Positions 1 to 8,998 of a stretch of 64,000 bases of DNA are shown piece by piece. Numbering within the stretch: position 1 is the stretch's first letter; every line of letters begins with the position of its first letter. The notes beneath the pieces are model-generated. The model made no database searches. It saw only the letters and a program-made list of their open reading frames with translations, and was not told where the DNA came from. Both the position numbers and the translations under genes were made by a program. This DNA comes from Candidatus Thorarchaeota archaeon (lineage in GTDB: Archaea > Asgardarchaeota > Thorarchaeia > Thorarchaeales > Thorarchaeaceae): positions 1 through 64,000 of the forward strand of contig SDOA01000002.1 in the NCBI GenBank assembly GCA_004524595.1, in the 5' to 3' direction.

Positions 1-45
1 ATTCATAGCCTTTGTAATATCCTCAGGTGTCACATCTTCAACCAT
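1..45 (-). CDS. Thioredoxin-like protein, N-terminal fragment (cut by window edge)
   Basis: Only the first 15 codons lie in the window, reading leftward from an ATG at 45. They encode MVEDVTPEDITKAMN. This closely resembles the start of the complete thioredoxin at 455-817 (MVEDISSSELDQII), so the gene is probably a second thioredoxin in tandem on the same strand. The active site lies outside the window, so function is inferred only from this N-terminal resemblance. Confidence 0.5.
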   Translation of the reverse strand, partial: MVEDVTPEDITKAMN

Positions 46-454
46 GGTATTGCACTAAGCCAACACATTACAACAGTGGCTATGAATGTTGCTGACCTTT
101 AGAATAGACCGCCAAATTTGCTAATTTTACGTGACTGGAACCAATTAGACAGTTCATTTCTCCTATCCCTTTTTCTTCAAAGAGGATTCTTAATTGTTAA
201 TATTTCTCACCAAGCTTGCTTCATAGAATATTTGTATGCTGGACAATGGACCCATATCAATGAGTGGTCCCAAAAGTGCAATCATTACTGGAATGAAGAG
301 AATTGCTATTGGAAAGGGGAGGTTCTCAATCCGCATCAGTGAATTATATCAATAAAAAACAGTAAAATCACAATACTGATTATTTATGCTACTACATCAC
401 TAAAATAAGAATAGAGAATAGGGGAGAAATTCCCCTATCAATCAGAATATAATC
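46..454. other. Intergenic region between two thioredoxin-like genes
   Basis: About 400 AT-rich bases with no convincing gene. A plus-strand frame at 118-342 has no family resemblance and a composition unlike its neighbours. A minus-strand frame from 336 to 190 would encode a 48-residue hydrophobic peptide starting MRIENLPF, with a TATA-like stretch just upstream (about 345-360). It could be a small membrane protein but nothing else supports it. No strong terminator hairpin was seen. Confidence 0.4.
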
Positions 455-817
455 TTATGCAGCTACCTGCTCAAGAAGATTATCTGCAATCTGCTGATAA
501 ACTTCCGGTGGCATGACACCAACGAGTTTGTCTGTCTTCTTTCCATATCCGTCGTCGAAAACTACTCTCTTTCCTTCAGCGTAGACAAGAACACTAGGTA
601 CTCCAGTAATTTGATTCTGCATACTGAACTCTCTGTTATGATCTACATCTATCTTGACTACCCTCAGACCTTTGTCTTGGTACTTTTCATGTACTTCCTC
701 AAGGATTGGTCCAAGTGTCCTACAAGGCATGCACCAGACAGCATGACAGTCCACGAATACTACTTTGTTATCTGAGATAATTTGGTCTAGCTCTGATGAG
801 CTGATGTCTTCTACCAT
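455..817 (-). CDS. Thioredoxin
   Basis: A 120-residue thioredoxin-fold protein, the usual length for a single-domain thioredoxin. It would carry out dithiol-disulfide exchange in the cytoplasm. The redox site is WCMPC in the context HAVWCMPCRTLGP, about residues 32-44. The segment TGVPSVLVYAEGK carries the conserved cis-proline. The open frame extends upstream to 1012, but that extension has no thioredoxin character. I take the ATG at 817 because homology starts there and it matches the start of the neighbouring partial thioredoxin. The gene is divergent from the helicase at 970. An 8-bp inverted repeat (845-852 and 864-871) lies between its TATA-like sequence and the start. The CMPC active site differs from the classical CGPC, so the partner and redox potential are not predictable. 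Confidence 0.9.
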   Translation of the reverse strand: MVEDISSSELDQIISDNKVVFVDCHAVWCMPCRTLGPILEEVHEKYQDKGLRVVKIDVDHNREFSMQNQITGVPSVLVYAEGKRVVFDDGYGKKTDKLVGVMPPEVYQQIADNLLEQVAA

Positions 818-844
818 AATTGTCAAACTCCGATTTGTGCGAGT

Positions 845-880
845 CGGTTGTGCAAATTTATTACACAACCGTTTTAAAGA
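845..880 (-). promoter_or_regulatory. Promoter with inverted-repeat operator, thioredoxin gene
   Basis: The arms CGGTTGTG (845-852) and CACAACCG (864-871) form a perfect 8-bp inverted repeat with an 11-bp AT-rich spacer. On the minus strand a TATA-like TTTAAAAC sits immediately upstream (871-878). The repeat therefore falls where the transcription start would be, a good place for a repressor. The regulator is unknown. Confidence 0.5.
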
Positions 881-969
881 TTGCGCTATGACAACCTTAA
901 GTGTCCAGAAATGAGAACACCTACTGCCAAAGTTTGATAAGCCCAAATATCTCGACTTAATAAAATCTG

Positions 970-3627
970 GTGGTAAATGTGCCCGTCCTTCACTGTGCAA
1001 AGTGTGGTTCAAAGCTCGACTTCAATAAAGTAGCTGGAGGATGGTATGTCAATTGTCCTGGATGCGATGTTGAGATTCTTGTTGATGGGAGTCGAAAAGA
1101 TCTCTTCGATGCTTATGATGAATATACAAAGGAGATCAATCGTCTAGCCACCAGTCTAGATTCTGCAAAGACACACGTCCGAAAGGACAAGTATCTTGCA
1201 AGAGGTTCAGATACACCAAAGAAGAAAAGACGTGTAAAGGATGCTCACCAGAGAGTCCAATCTGAGAAGGCAATCAAGGACTCGATAGAGGAAGGTGGTG
1301 GTGAACTTGATACTCTTCCTCCCCCCCTGCAAAATCTTGTTCTATCCGGTCGAGACTTTCTTGTAAAATACAAATTCATGGATGCAACTGATGCTGACTA
1401 TGGTGCAAAGGTATCTAAATTGGGTATTCCCACTCGTCTGAAAGAATTATTTGAGTCTAAAGGCATTACTGACCTCTACAGATTCCAGGAAGATGCTTAC
1501 AATGCTATTAACTCGGGTGAAGATGTTGTTATTGTTGCACCTACAGCCCAAGGGAAGACTGAGGGCTTTATTCTACCAATAATCAGACAGCTCTTGATTT
1601 CTGTTCAAGAATCTTTTGTAACTCCTGGGATACGAGCACTCCTTATCTATCCAACAAAAGCGCTTGCACGGGACCAATATGAGAAGGTCAATCAAATTGG
1701 AAAAGCCGCAGGAGTATCTGTGGCTATCTTTGATGGAGATGTATCCCAAAACGAGAGAAGCATTATCTATTCTCGACCTCCAGATATTCTTCTAACAAAT
1801 CCTGATGTCCTACACTATCATCTCGGGTGGTCCGAGTCACGCCTGGTTCCACTTCTTTCTACAGTGAAGTTCGTTGTACTTGATGAAATTCACCTCTATA
1901 CAGGTTCAATGGGAACAAATGTATATTATATCCTTAAACGCCTTGAGATGGAGTCTGGAAGATATCAGAAAATTGGTGCATCCGCGACAGTGGCAAATCC
2001 AAAAGAGTTCGCAACTCTACTCTTTGATACAGATGTGAAATTGATAGAGTCTACGAGTGCCAAGAGAGGTCCTGTTCATTTCCTGATGTATTATCCAGGG
2101 ATGCGAAGCAAGTACAGCATGATTGTTGATCTTGTGACTTCCTTACAGTCTTGTGACTTCAAGACACTGGTCTTTGGAAATACGCACTCTGAGGCTGAGG
2201 TCCTGAATATGCTCATCTCGGATACAGGAGTAAAATCCATGGTCCATCGAGCAGGACTCTCTAAGAAATATCGGAGTGGTGTGGAGGATGAATTCAAATC
2301 TGGAAAATTACCCGTCATTGTTTCGACTCCCACACTTGAACTTGGGATTGACATAGGTGACCTCAACAGCGTAGTCAGTATGATTGTATCTATAACTCGA
2401 TTAACTCAACGTATTGGAAGAGCTGGAAGAAAAGGTCAGGAGAGCGTAGCCATCTTGGCATTACGGGAAAATGACCCCATCTCTGCCTTCTACAAACATG
2501 AACCAGAGAAGTACTTCACAGATATTGATGCCGCTTACATGGAACCTGACAATGAGGTAGTGGGATATTATCAGCTCATCGCTGCAGCATTCACTGGAAA
2601 TTTGAGGATGTCGCAATTTGTGCGACATCGACAGGTGATAGAAAAGTTAGTTGAAGATGGTCTTGTCAAGATAACTGATGCTGATACAGTCAGAATTATT
2701 GATGCTGACAGAGCTCGAAAGGCATGGCGTGACTACAGCATCCGAGGAATTGGTGATACCGTTCAGATTCGTCTGGATCGAAAAGGGATTGGTGAACGTT
2801 CCATGCCCATGGCTGCTCAGGAACTTCATCCTGGCGCCGTCTATCTTCATGGTGGGAAAAACTATCAATCTGTGGATTTCAAATACACCAAAGGTCTTGG
2901 GCGAGCTACAGTAGTCCCTCACCACGAGCGAGGAATTCATACTAAACCACTCTACTACACAATGCCAAAAATCATCGAAATAATTAACAGAAGTAAGATC
3001 CTAGGTCTCAATGCTATCTACTGTACTCTTGAGATGACACAAACGGTTGAGGGATATGTGAAGAAGAACACACGGACAGGCCAAGTCCTTAGCCGCTCCA
3101 TGTTACCAAATACGTTGACATATACTTACCAGACTCGTGGGTTTGCTTTTACATCTCCAGAACCACTCAATTCAGTTAATGACTATCTCTCGGGTAAATT
3201 TGCTTCATTAGGTTCTTCTAAGATGAATCCTGCAACACTATATGGTGGTGCATTTCATGCTGTAGAGCACGTTCTCATTGAATCCAGTGATATGCTCACA
3301 GGCGGAGGTACACGCGAGATAGGCGGTGTTTCAATGGGTGACTCTGGAATCATCTTTGTATATGATGGCAGTCCTGGCGGTAATGGTGCATCACGACTAC
3401 TCTTTGGTAAATTAGACGAGGCCTTTAGACGATCAAAGACGATACTTGAGAATTGTGATTGTACAACTATAGATGGCTGTCCCCTCTGCACATATTCCTA
3501 TCATTGTGGTAACAATAACAATCCCTTGTTCAAGATAGGTGCACTTGAGAGCGTAAGTCTGATACTCTCAAATGCTGAAACAAATGTAGATACAGAAGGT
3601 TATACAGGATACCAACCACTTGTATAG
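970..3627 (+). CDS. DEAD/DEAH-box helicase with N-terminal zinc ribbon and DUF1998 (MrfA/Hrq1-like)
   Basis: A superfamily 2 DNA helicase of 885 residues. It opens with a zinc ribbon (C9, C12, C29, C32). The helicase core shows Walker A APTAQGKT near residue 190, the DEIH box near 305, motif III SAT near 335 and motif VI QRIGRAGRKG near 480. The C-terminal part carries the cysteine-rich cluster (CDC, CPLC, YHCG, about residues 829-850) typical of the DUF1998/MZB domain of MrfA and Hrq1. Those relatives unwind DNA and act in repair of crosslinks and bulky damage; that role here is inferred from family. The start is a GTG at 970; a second GTG at 979 is also possible. The 3' end overlaps the next gene by 8 bases, so it may be co-transcribed with the archaeosine genes. 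It is divergent from the thioredoxin. Confidence 0.88.
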   Translation: MVNVPVLHCAKCGSKLDFNKVAGGWYVNCPGCDVEILVDGSRKDLFDAYDEYTKEINRLATSLDSAKTHVRKDKYLARGSDTPKKKRRVKDAHQRVQSEKAIKDSIEEGGGELDTLPPPLQNLVLSGRDFLVKYKFMDATDADYGAKVSKLGIPTRLKELFESKGITDLYRFQEDAYNAINSGEDVVIVAPTAQGKTEGFILPIIRQLLISVQESFVTPGIRALLIYPTKALARDQYEKVNQIGKAAGVSVAIFDGDVSQNERSIIYSRPPDILLTNPDVLHYHLGWSESRLVPLLSTVKFVVLDEIHLYTGSMGTNVYYILKRLEMESGRYQKIGASATVANPKEFATLLFDTDVKLIESTSAKRGPVHFLMYYPGMRSKYSMIVDLVTSLQSCDFKTLVFGNTHSEAEVLNMLISDTGVKSMVHRAGLSKKYRSGVEDEFKSGKLPVIVSTPTLELGIDIGDLNSVVSMIVSITRLTQRIGRAGRKGQESVAILALRENDPISAFYKHEPEKYFTDIDAAYMEPDNEVVGYYQLIAAAFTGNLRMSQFVRHRQVIEKLVEDGLVKITDADTVRIIDADRARKAWRDYSIRGIGDTVQIRLDRKGIGERSMPMAAQELHPGAVYLHGGKNYQSVDFKYTKGLGRATVVPHHERGIHTKPLYYTMPKIIEIINRSKILGLNAIYCTLEMTQTVEGYVKKNTRTGQVLSRSMLPNTLTYTYQTRGFAFTSPEPLNSVNDYLSGKFASLGSSKMNPATLYGGAFHAVEHVLIESSDMLTGGGTREIGGVSMGDSGIIFVYDGSPGGNGASRLLFGKLDEAFRRSKTILENCDCTTIDGCPLCTYSYHCGNNNNPLFKIGALESVSLILSNAETNVDTEGYTGYQPLV

Positions 3628-5587
3628 AACGGAGTTGAGAAGATTGACAGAGTTTAGAATCGGTCGTGGGCATGATGGTCCCGCAAGGATTGGTGAATAT
3701 CTGATGGGATCAGCTGCTCATTCTACACCTCTTCTTATAGGCGCAGTAGGACAATCAAGCAACATTTTTCATTACGATACTCTAGGAAGATCTACTCATT
3801 CAATGCAAGAATCTTTCATCTTTTCAATTCCTTTTACTATGAAGATTGCTGATATTCTCATGACGCAGGTCAATGCATCATCCTCGCTGATTCTTCCATC
3901 CCTGATTTCTTTTGCTTCTCTAGATACGACTAATGGCAATCTACTGTTTCAACACCAATTTGAGACCCTAGAAAAGGTCAAACAACAGATTGACCCATCT
4001 CAGATGATTGTCAGAGTTCCAGAAGATGTTGAGTCCTCAGCATTTCAGAAGTATATTTCTGATTTTCATGCAGAAGGGATCCGAGCTGCTGCTTTCACTT
4101 TCGATGGACTGCTTGGTTCTTCAGACTTTACTTCAATCAATCTTCGCAGTAAACTTCCTGCTTCTTGGTTGGCGATTGCTCTTGGAAAGATTGCCCCAAG
4201 TACAGTTCCTCTCCTATTTTATCTTGGTTTTGATATGTTCGATACTGGTTATGCTGATGCGGCTGCAGCCAAAGGTTTCAGGCTATGGCATAATGGAACT
4301 GAGAAGATTCAACCTAAAGGCCATCATAGATACTGTCCATGCCCAAGTTGTGCTGAGCTAGAAAATACTACAAAATTCACACTTGTAGATATCCTTCGTG
4401 CTCATAACATGACTGTCTATAACTCGATTCTTTCAGAATCAATAGAAGCAATGAACTCGGGAAAGCTACGATGGTTGATAGAATCCTTCACCCATACAAG
4501 TCCTGGTCATGCATCGCTTGCGAGAATCGTCGATAAATATCTATACAGTTTCCTAGAGGAGTTTACCCCTACAAGTGGAGCGAAAGCTGTTCCACTAATA
4601 GGACCCGAATCGTACAACGCTCCAGTTGTTCGACGATATAGAGAACTCTTGGCCTCTCGGTACACACCACCTAAGGACAAACGATTAGCGCTTCTGCTAC
4701 CTTGCTCTGCGAAAAAACCATATTCAGACTCAAAATCACACAAGAGAATCTTACAGTCTATAGAAGCTGCGTTAGGGAGCACCTCACCTAACCTTGCTCA
4801 GGTCATTCTTACCTCACCTCTGGGAGTAGTACCACGTGAACTGGAGAGAGTATTTCCTGCAGCAAATTATGATATTCCTGTCACAGGAGACTGGGATTTT
4901 GAGGAGACCCATATAGCTGCTGACGCTCTTGTTACACACCTAAACAAACTATCAACAAACTGTACAATAATAGCACATGTTTCAGGTGGGTATCTTGGAA
5001 TTGTAAAGACTGCTGAAGAGAGAATTACCCAGAGCCTCATATACACGACTCCTGACTCTTCTCCTACAAGTCATGAATCTCTTATCGCTCTTCAAGAGAC
5101 CCTAACTGACCTCAGAACTCTGTTGGAATTGAAATCAGCTCCTCCACGAATCCTTGAGGAGATCGTTCGAGCTACAGCAGATTTCCAGTTTGGTCCTGGT
5201 GCTGGAGATTTACTTGCTCCTGAGAATGCCCGGCTCGGTGGGAAACCTTACAGACAGATCATTTGTCGTATCGGCAAGGAGCAACTCTGTTCTTTCATTT
5301 CTGAAACAGGTTCTCTCTCACTTACTATTGATGGAGGAATAAGACTTGCATCACTCAATCGGTACTGGGTACGCCTCGAAGCCCCTTCTGTCAAAGGTGG
5401 CTCAATCTTTGCTGTTGGTATTAGTGAAGCTGATCCCTCAATTCGACCAGGGGATGAAGTAATAGTGTTGAATGATAATGGCGATGTGACTGCTGTAGGT
5501 CGTAGTGAGATGTCTGGCAGGGAGATGTGCGACCTAAATCGCGGCAGGGCGGTTTCTGTCCGCCATAAGGTGGAGGGGGATACATGA
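3620..5587 (+). CDS. arcS: Archaeosine synthase ArcS (TGT-like, with PUA domain)
   Basis: ArcS adds lysine to preQ0 at position 15 of archaeal tRNA, forming the intermediate that RaSEA converts to archaeosine. The N-terminal half is a degenerate tRNA-guanine transglycosylase barrel with a zinc-binding CPCPSC region near residue 238. The middle has the ArcS core PCSAKKPYSDSKSH (about residues 360-373), the hallmark separating ArcS from true TGT enzymes. The last ~75 residues, from about 575, look like an RNA-binding PUA domain. The length of 655 residues suits the family. The listed start is a TTG at 3620; TTG at 3635 or 3644 would leave the domain intact, and a purine-rich CGGAG sits just before 3635. 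The stop overlaps the ATG of the radical SAM partner in an ATGA arrangement, supporting joint translation. Confidence 0.9.
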   Translation: MYRTELRRLTEFRIGRGHDGPARIGEYLMGSAAHSTPLLIGAVGQSSNIFHYDTLGRSTHSMQESFIFSIPFTMKIADILMTQVNASSSLILPSLISFASLDTTNGNLLFQHQFETLEKVKQQIDPSQMIVRVPEDVESSAFQKYISDFHAEGIRAAAFTFDGLLGSSDFTSINLRSKLPASWLAIALGKIAPSTVPLLFYLGFDMFDTGYADAAAAKGFRLWHNGTEKIQPKGHHRYCPCPSCAELENTTKFTLVDILRAHNMTVYNSILSESIEAMNSGKLRWLIESFTHTSPGHASLARIVDKYLYSFLEEFTPTSGAKAVPLIGPESYNAPVVRRYRELLASRYTPPKDKRLALLLPCSAKKPYSDSKSHKRILQSIEAALGSTSPNLAQVILTSPLGVVPRELERVFPAANYDIPVTGDWDFEETHIAADALVTHLNKLSTNCTIIAHVSGGYLGIVKTAEERITQSLIYTTPDSSPTSHESLIALQETLTDLRTLLELKSAPPRILEEIVRATADFQFGPGAGDLLAPENARLGGKPYRQIICRIGKEQLCSFISETGSLSLTIDGGIRLASLNRYWVRLEAPSVKGGSIFAVGISEADPSIRPGDEVIVLNDNGDVTAVGRSEMSGREMCDLNRGRAVSVRHKVEGDT

Positions 5588-6666
5588 TGGACAATCACCA
5601 ACTAATTACGAATGCTGTGAAACAGGCTGCGCTCAAAGCTCGAGGGAAATCGATAACAAAGAGAAAATCAAGAGATCCAACCAGACCCTCAGCTGCTTGG
5701 ACCGCTCCCTCTCGGATTGGTACAGAGATAGGAACATCTCTTTCTATAGTCTTGTCAACAATTGGATGTGCTCATGCAAGAAGCGATGAAGGTGGTTGCA
5801 CTATGTGTAGTTATTTACTTGATGGCACTAGTAGAAATCCCACCTCGGATGAATTGGTTCAACAGTTTAGACTGGCAATGACGAAGATTCAGACGAGTAT
5901 TGCACCTCTTTCTATCAAAATATACACCAGCGGAAGTTTTCTTGATAACGAAGAAATACCTATTGAGGCTCATGATGCTATCTTACATGATATTGCAGTA
6001 GATGATCGAGTGAAGGAAGTCGTTCTTGAGTCACGACCGGAATATGTACTGGGCCCGACAATGGCTTCAATCAGTGAAATTCTTGGTGACCGGATTGTTG
6101 AAATTGGAATGGGATTAGAAAGTAGCAGCGACTTTGTGCGCACTATTTGTATTAACAAGAATTTCAGTCTAGAGTCCTTCAACCAAGCTGTTAAAATTGC
6201 CAAGAACTTTGAAATCGGAACGAGAGCCTATGTCTTATTGAAACCACCTTTTATGACTGAACGAGATGCGTTAATTGATTCTCAACAGACCATGAATGAT
6301 GCAATCAATGCTGGAGTATCTTCTCTCTCATTTAATCCAGTTACTGTTCAGAGCAATACCTTGGTCGAGTTTCTGTGGAAACGAGGAAAATACCGGCCTC
6401 CGTGGTTATGGAGTGTCATTGATGTTCTAAAATATGCAAAAGGGGTATCCAATAGTAGAGTAAACATTGTATGTGATCCCGTTGCAGCTGGCAAACAGCG
6501 TGGAACTCATAATTGTGGAGAATGCGATACTAATATAGTCGCAGCGATTCGTAAATTCTCTCTTGACCAAAATGTCCGTAACTTTGAGAATCTGACTTGC
6601 GATTGTAAGAACCTCTGGTTCCATGGTCTTGAACATGAAGATGTTTCCCTAGTTGTACATAGGTAG
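5584..6666 (+). CDS. RaSEA, radical SAM enzyme for archaeosine formation
   Basis: This 360-residue radical SAM protein has an Elp3-like cluster motif, C-x9-C-x2-C, in GCAHARSDEGGCTMCSY (about residues 61-77). Its start overlaps arcS. In Thermococcus, RaSEA forms a complex with ArcS and cleaves the lysine side chain of the ArcS product to give archaeosine (G+) in tRNA. The domain order is an N-terminal tail, the radical SAM barrel with the strand motif IYTSGSFLDN, and a C-terminal cysteine-rich segment (CGEC near 306, CDC near 344) that may hold another metal site. The ATGA overlap and family match make the assignment strong. The gene for lysine-independent routes (QueF-like or Gat-QueC) is not seen here. 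Confidence 0.88.
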   Translation: MMDNHQLITNAVKQAALKARGKSITKRKSRDPTRPSAAWTAPSRIGTEIGTSLSIVLSTIGCAHARSDEGGCTMCSYLLDGTSRNPTSDELVQQFRLAMTKIQTSIAPLSIKIYTSGSFLDNEEIPIEAHDAILHDIAVDDRVKEVVLESRPEYVLGPTMASISEILGDRIVEIGMGLESSSDFVRTICINKNFSLESFNQAVKIAKNFEIGTRAYVLLKPPFMTERDALIDSQQTMNDAINAGVSSLSFNPVTVQSNTLVEFLWKRGKYRPPWLWSVIDVLKYAKGVSNSRVNIVCDPVAAGKQRGTHNCGECDTNIVAAIRKFSLDQNVRNFENLTCDCKNLWFHGLEHEDVSLVVHR

Positions 6667-6736
6667 ATGTATCACAAAAGCCATAAGCTAAGTGAAAAGC
6701 GATGCGAATGTTTCTAGAAACCTGGGGCGATGAATA

Positions 6737-7075
6737 ATGTCTAGATATATGACTCGTGTACAAGTATGGTTCTATAGTGAAGGTGCTTCTCCATCACAAG
6801 TAGTTAGTAAATTACTTGAGCTTGGTTTCCAACCAGTTAAAGGAGCTTATGATTTTGTCTATTCTCATAACGAAGAAAACATGTCTGATGCGAATTTGGG
6901 ATCCGCAATTCTTGAGATTTCTGACGCACTTCATAAAACACTAACAGGGTTCAAAGTACTCTATACTCTAGATACTCATCTTACTGATAAAGAGGCAGAT
7001 ATTCTCCCATTGGAAGATATAGATGCAGAGCTTGAAGCGACAAGAAAAGAAATCGAAACAATGGAAGAAGATTAA
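6737..7075 (+). CDS. Conserved-looking hypothetical protein, 112 aa
   Basis: I do not recognise this family. The protein is small, soluble and acidic at its C terminus. It starts MSRYMTRVQVWF, with predicted alternating strands and helices (a possible ferredoxin-like alpha/beta fold), and ends in a charged helix rich in Glu. It has no cysteines, signal peptide or membrane segment. It lies 70 bases behind RaSEA on the same strand and ahead of a strong hairpin, so it may be the last gene of the archaeosine transcript. A second ATG at codon 5 is possible. The position suggests an RNA-related job, but nothing in the sequence proves it. Confidence 0.6.
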   Translation: MSRYMTRVQVWFYSEGASPSQVVSKLLELGFQPVKGAYDFVYSHNEENMSDANLGSAILEISDALHKTLTGFKVLYTLDTHLTDKEADILPLEDIDAELEATRKEIETMEED

Positions 7076-7094
7076 GAAAAAAAAAATGAAGATC

Positions 7095-7119
7095 AGGCAA
7101 CGGTTTTTGTCCGTTGCCT
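7095..7119. terminator. Hairpin between convergent genes, likely bidirectional terminator
   Basis: The arms AGGCAACGG (7095-7103) and CCGTTGCCT (7111-7119) pair perfectly over 9 bp around the 7-base loop TTTTTGT. The hairpin sits in the 64-base gap between the convergent genes ending at 7075 and 7140, with an A-rich run on its left side that reads as T-rich on the minus strand. Confidence 0.6.
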
Positions 7120-7139
7120 ACGTCTTTATAGCTCAATTC

Positions 7140-8936
7140 CTAGATTGATGTTACTTCTGGTTCGCGTCGTTCGTATTCACCCTCTCCTTGGACAGTGACT
7201 CTCATCTTCTTTTGATCACCTGGGTTCATACGAGTCCAGTTCCAGACCATTGTGGTTCCGTCAGATACTTTGGTTATAGTTGGTTGGTCATTCTCCGGAT
7301 CTGTTGAAACATACTCAAATCCTGCTGGAATCCAATCAGTCATTTTGATATTCTCTGCTGTAACTTCTCCATTATTGGATACAACAAGGACCACGACATA
7401 TTCCCCTACATTGGCTCCCTTATTGATGGCCTTCTTGGTTGAGATTGCACGTTTCTTGTAGATGATTCCAAGTTTATGACCATCTTCGGGACTTGCTGCT
7501 TCAACAGGAATTCCTGCTGGGTAGGTATTTGCAGTACATGTTATGGGAGCTGGGTATTCCTTTTCTGGTCTATTTCTCCACGCCATAACTGCGTAATTGA
7601 TCTTTACACTCTCACCAGGTTCAAGTTCGCCTATTGAATCCTTTAGCCCTTCTACTTTGAATATGACCTTGTGTGGTTTTTCTGGGTCTTGGTCTTCAGG
7701 ATCGATTGAGAATTCATAAGGTCCTGTATATTCATTACCCTTTATCCAAACAGTGACATGCTCACTTGTTGGAGGCATCACATCATCTGGTAGATTATCT
7801 TCAACAAAAACATCGTTGAGCCTTGCTGTACCAGTGTTTTTCACTTCAATCGTGACTTCAACGGGAGTCTTATCAAAGCTATTTACTGATGGTGGATCAA
7901 AAGTCTTCATATAGTCTATTTTATAGATTGGCAGCACTTGAGCCGTCTTCTCAATTGTTCCAAGAACTCTTTTTGCGATTACCTTGACAGGAGTGTAGAG
8001 AATTTCTTGTGTGCATTTTGGTGTTTCTTTGCTTGTGACTTCGAAGGATGCTTTCCATTCCTGATTTGGTGCAAGTTCAATGCTGGGTGCTGCATCGATT
8101 TTCTTTTGCTTTTCACCACCTCCTTCAGGTGTTAGATAGACTTCAGCTTTGTCAAGTCTAACAACCAGGTCGCTCTCATTTGAACATTCTAGAGTGCATT
8201 CCCATTGATTGGGTTCTGTTTCAGCAGTTTCTATCCCCATCAGAAATTCAGTGAGCCCTGTAAGGTCTGGCTCTAGAACTGACCTCTGTTGTCCTTCTCC
8301 TCGATAAGTAAGAACAATCTCACCAGCACTCTTTGGTTCTGTATCATGAATCCGCGCAGAAGCTCTAATTACGAAGGTGGTTTCTTCATGTGGATATATG
8401 ACAAAGTCTCTCCAGATAACCTGCTTTGTCCCCTCGTCATATTCTGCGCTACCTGACTTGACAGAAACAATTTCGATATCTGTCAATTCTGGAGGAAATG
8501 TCTTGTTGAGAATAATATTATCTATCTCACCATCAGTTTCGTTCTTGATAGTAATAGTCACCTTGACAGGATTATCTTTGCCGCTGACATACGCCCAGTG
8601 TGCCGTATCTGAGATAACATCTCCACAGGTGTCGTAAATCTCTTTAAGAGTCACAATTGGTGCGTCAACGGATACCTTATACCCTGTTTTCCATTTTCCC
8701 CCTACATCAATTTCTCCTGCTGTTACTGATTCATTTGAGAAATCAGTAGATTCTCGAGAGTCGCCAAGATGTACTCTAACATTCCAGATTCGACTCCTTT
8801 GCGATACATTGATCACACTCATCACACCTGATACATCAATACTCTCAAGTTCGCTATGTCCACCTAGCTGAACTCTTTCTGATTCTTCTAGGTCGATGAT
8901 TACATTCTTCTTTTCATTGTCACTCATCTCATGCAC
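7140..8936 (-). CDS. Large beta-rich repeat protein with DUF11/CARDB-like Ig-fold domains, apparently cytosolic
   Basis: A 598-residue acidic protein without a signal peptide or membrane segment. At least three segments resemble DUF11/CARDB-type immunoglobulin-like repeats: VKVTITIKNETDGEIDN near 133, VEVTIEVKNTGTARLND near 363 and VVVLVVSNNGEVTAENI near 519. Each is followed by a proline/aspartate loop such as LPDDVMPPT or IPAGFEYVS. Such repeats usually occur in surface proteins or adhesins, so the lack of any export signal is odd. The start could be the ATG at 8936 or the one at 8927 (MSDNEKK). It converges on the hypothetical gene at 6737. A scaffold or binding role is plausible, but no enzyme motif is visible. 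Confidence 0.7.
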   Translation of the reverse strand: MHEMSDNEKKNVIIDLEESERVQLGGHSELESIDVSGVMSVINVSQRSRIWNVRVHLGDSRESTDFSNESVTAGEIDVGGKWKTGYKVSVDAPIVTLKEIYDTCGDVISDTAHWAYVSGKDNPVKVTITIKNETDGEIDNIILNKTFPPELTDIEIVSVKSGSAEYDEGTKQVIWRDFVIYPHEETTFVIRASARIHDTEPKSAGEIVLTYRGEGQQRSVLEPDLTGLTEFLMGIETAETEPNQWECTLECSNESDLVVRLDKAEVYLTPEGGGEKQKKIDAAPSIELAPNQEWKASFEVTSKETPKCTQEILYTPVKVIAKRVLGTIEKTAQVLPIYKIDYMKTFDPPSVNSFDKTPVEVTIEVKNTGTARLNDVFVEDNLPDDVMPPTSEHVTVWIKGNEYTGPYEFSIDPEDQDPEKPHKVIFKVEGLKDSIGELEPGESVKINYAVMAWRNRPEKEYPAPITCTANTYPAGIPVEAASPEDGHKLGIIYKKRAISTKKAINKGANVGEYVVVLVVSNNGEVTAENIKMTDWIPAGFEYVSTDPENDQPTITKVSDGTTMVWNWTRMNPGDQKKMRVTVQGEGEYERREPEVTSI

Positions 8937-8998
8937 ACCCGTTATCTACTTTCAATTAGGGGAACTTCTGGCTCTTGTAATGACTTCACAAGTGAATA

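Noticed and set aside
118..342. Plus-strand 74-residue open frame
   Set aside because: No family pattern, unusual amino-acid composition and no ribosome site; the minus strand looks equally open.
818..1012. N-terminal extension of the thioredoxin frame
   Set aside because: It crosses the promoter with the inverted repeat and has no conserved residues; the ATG at 817 matches thioredoxin starts.
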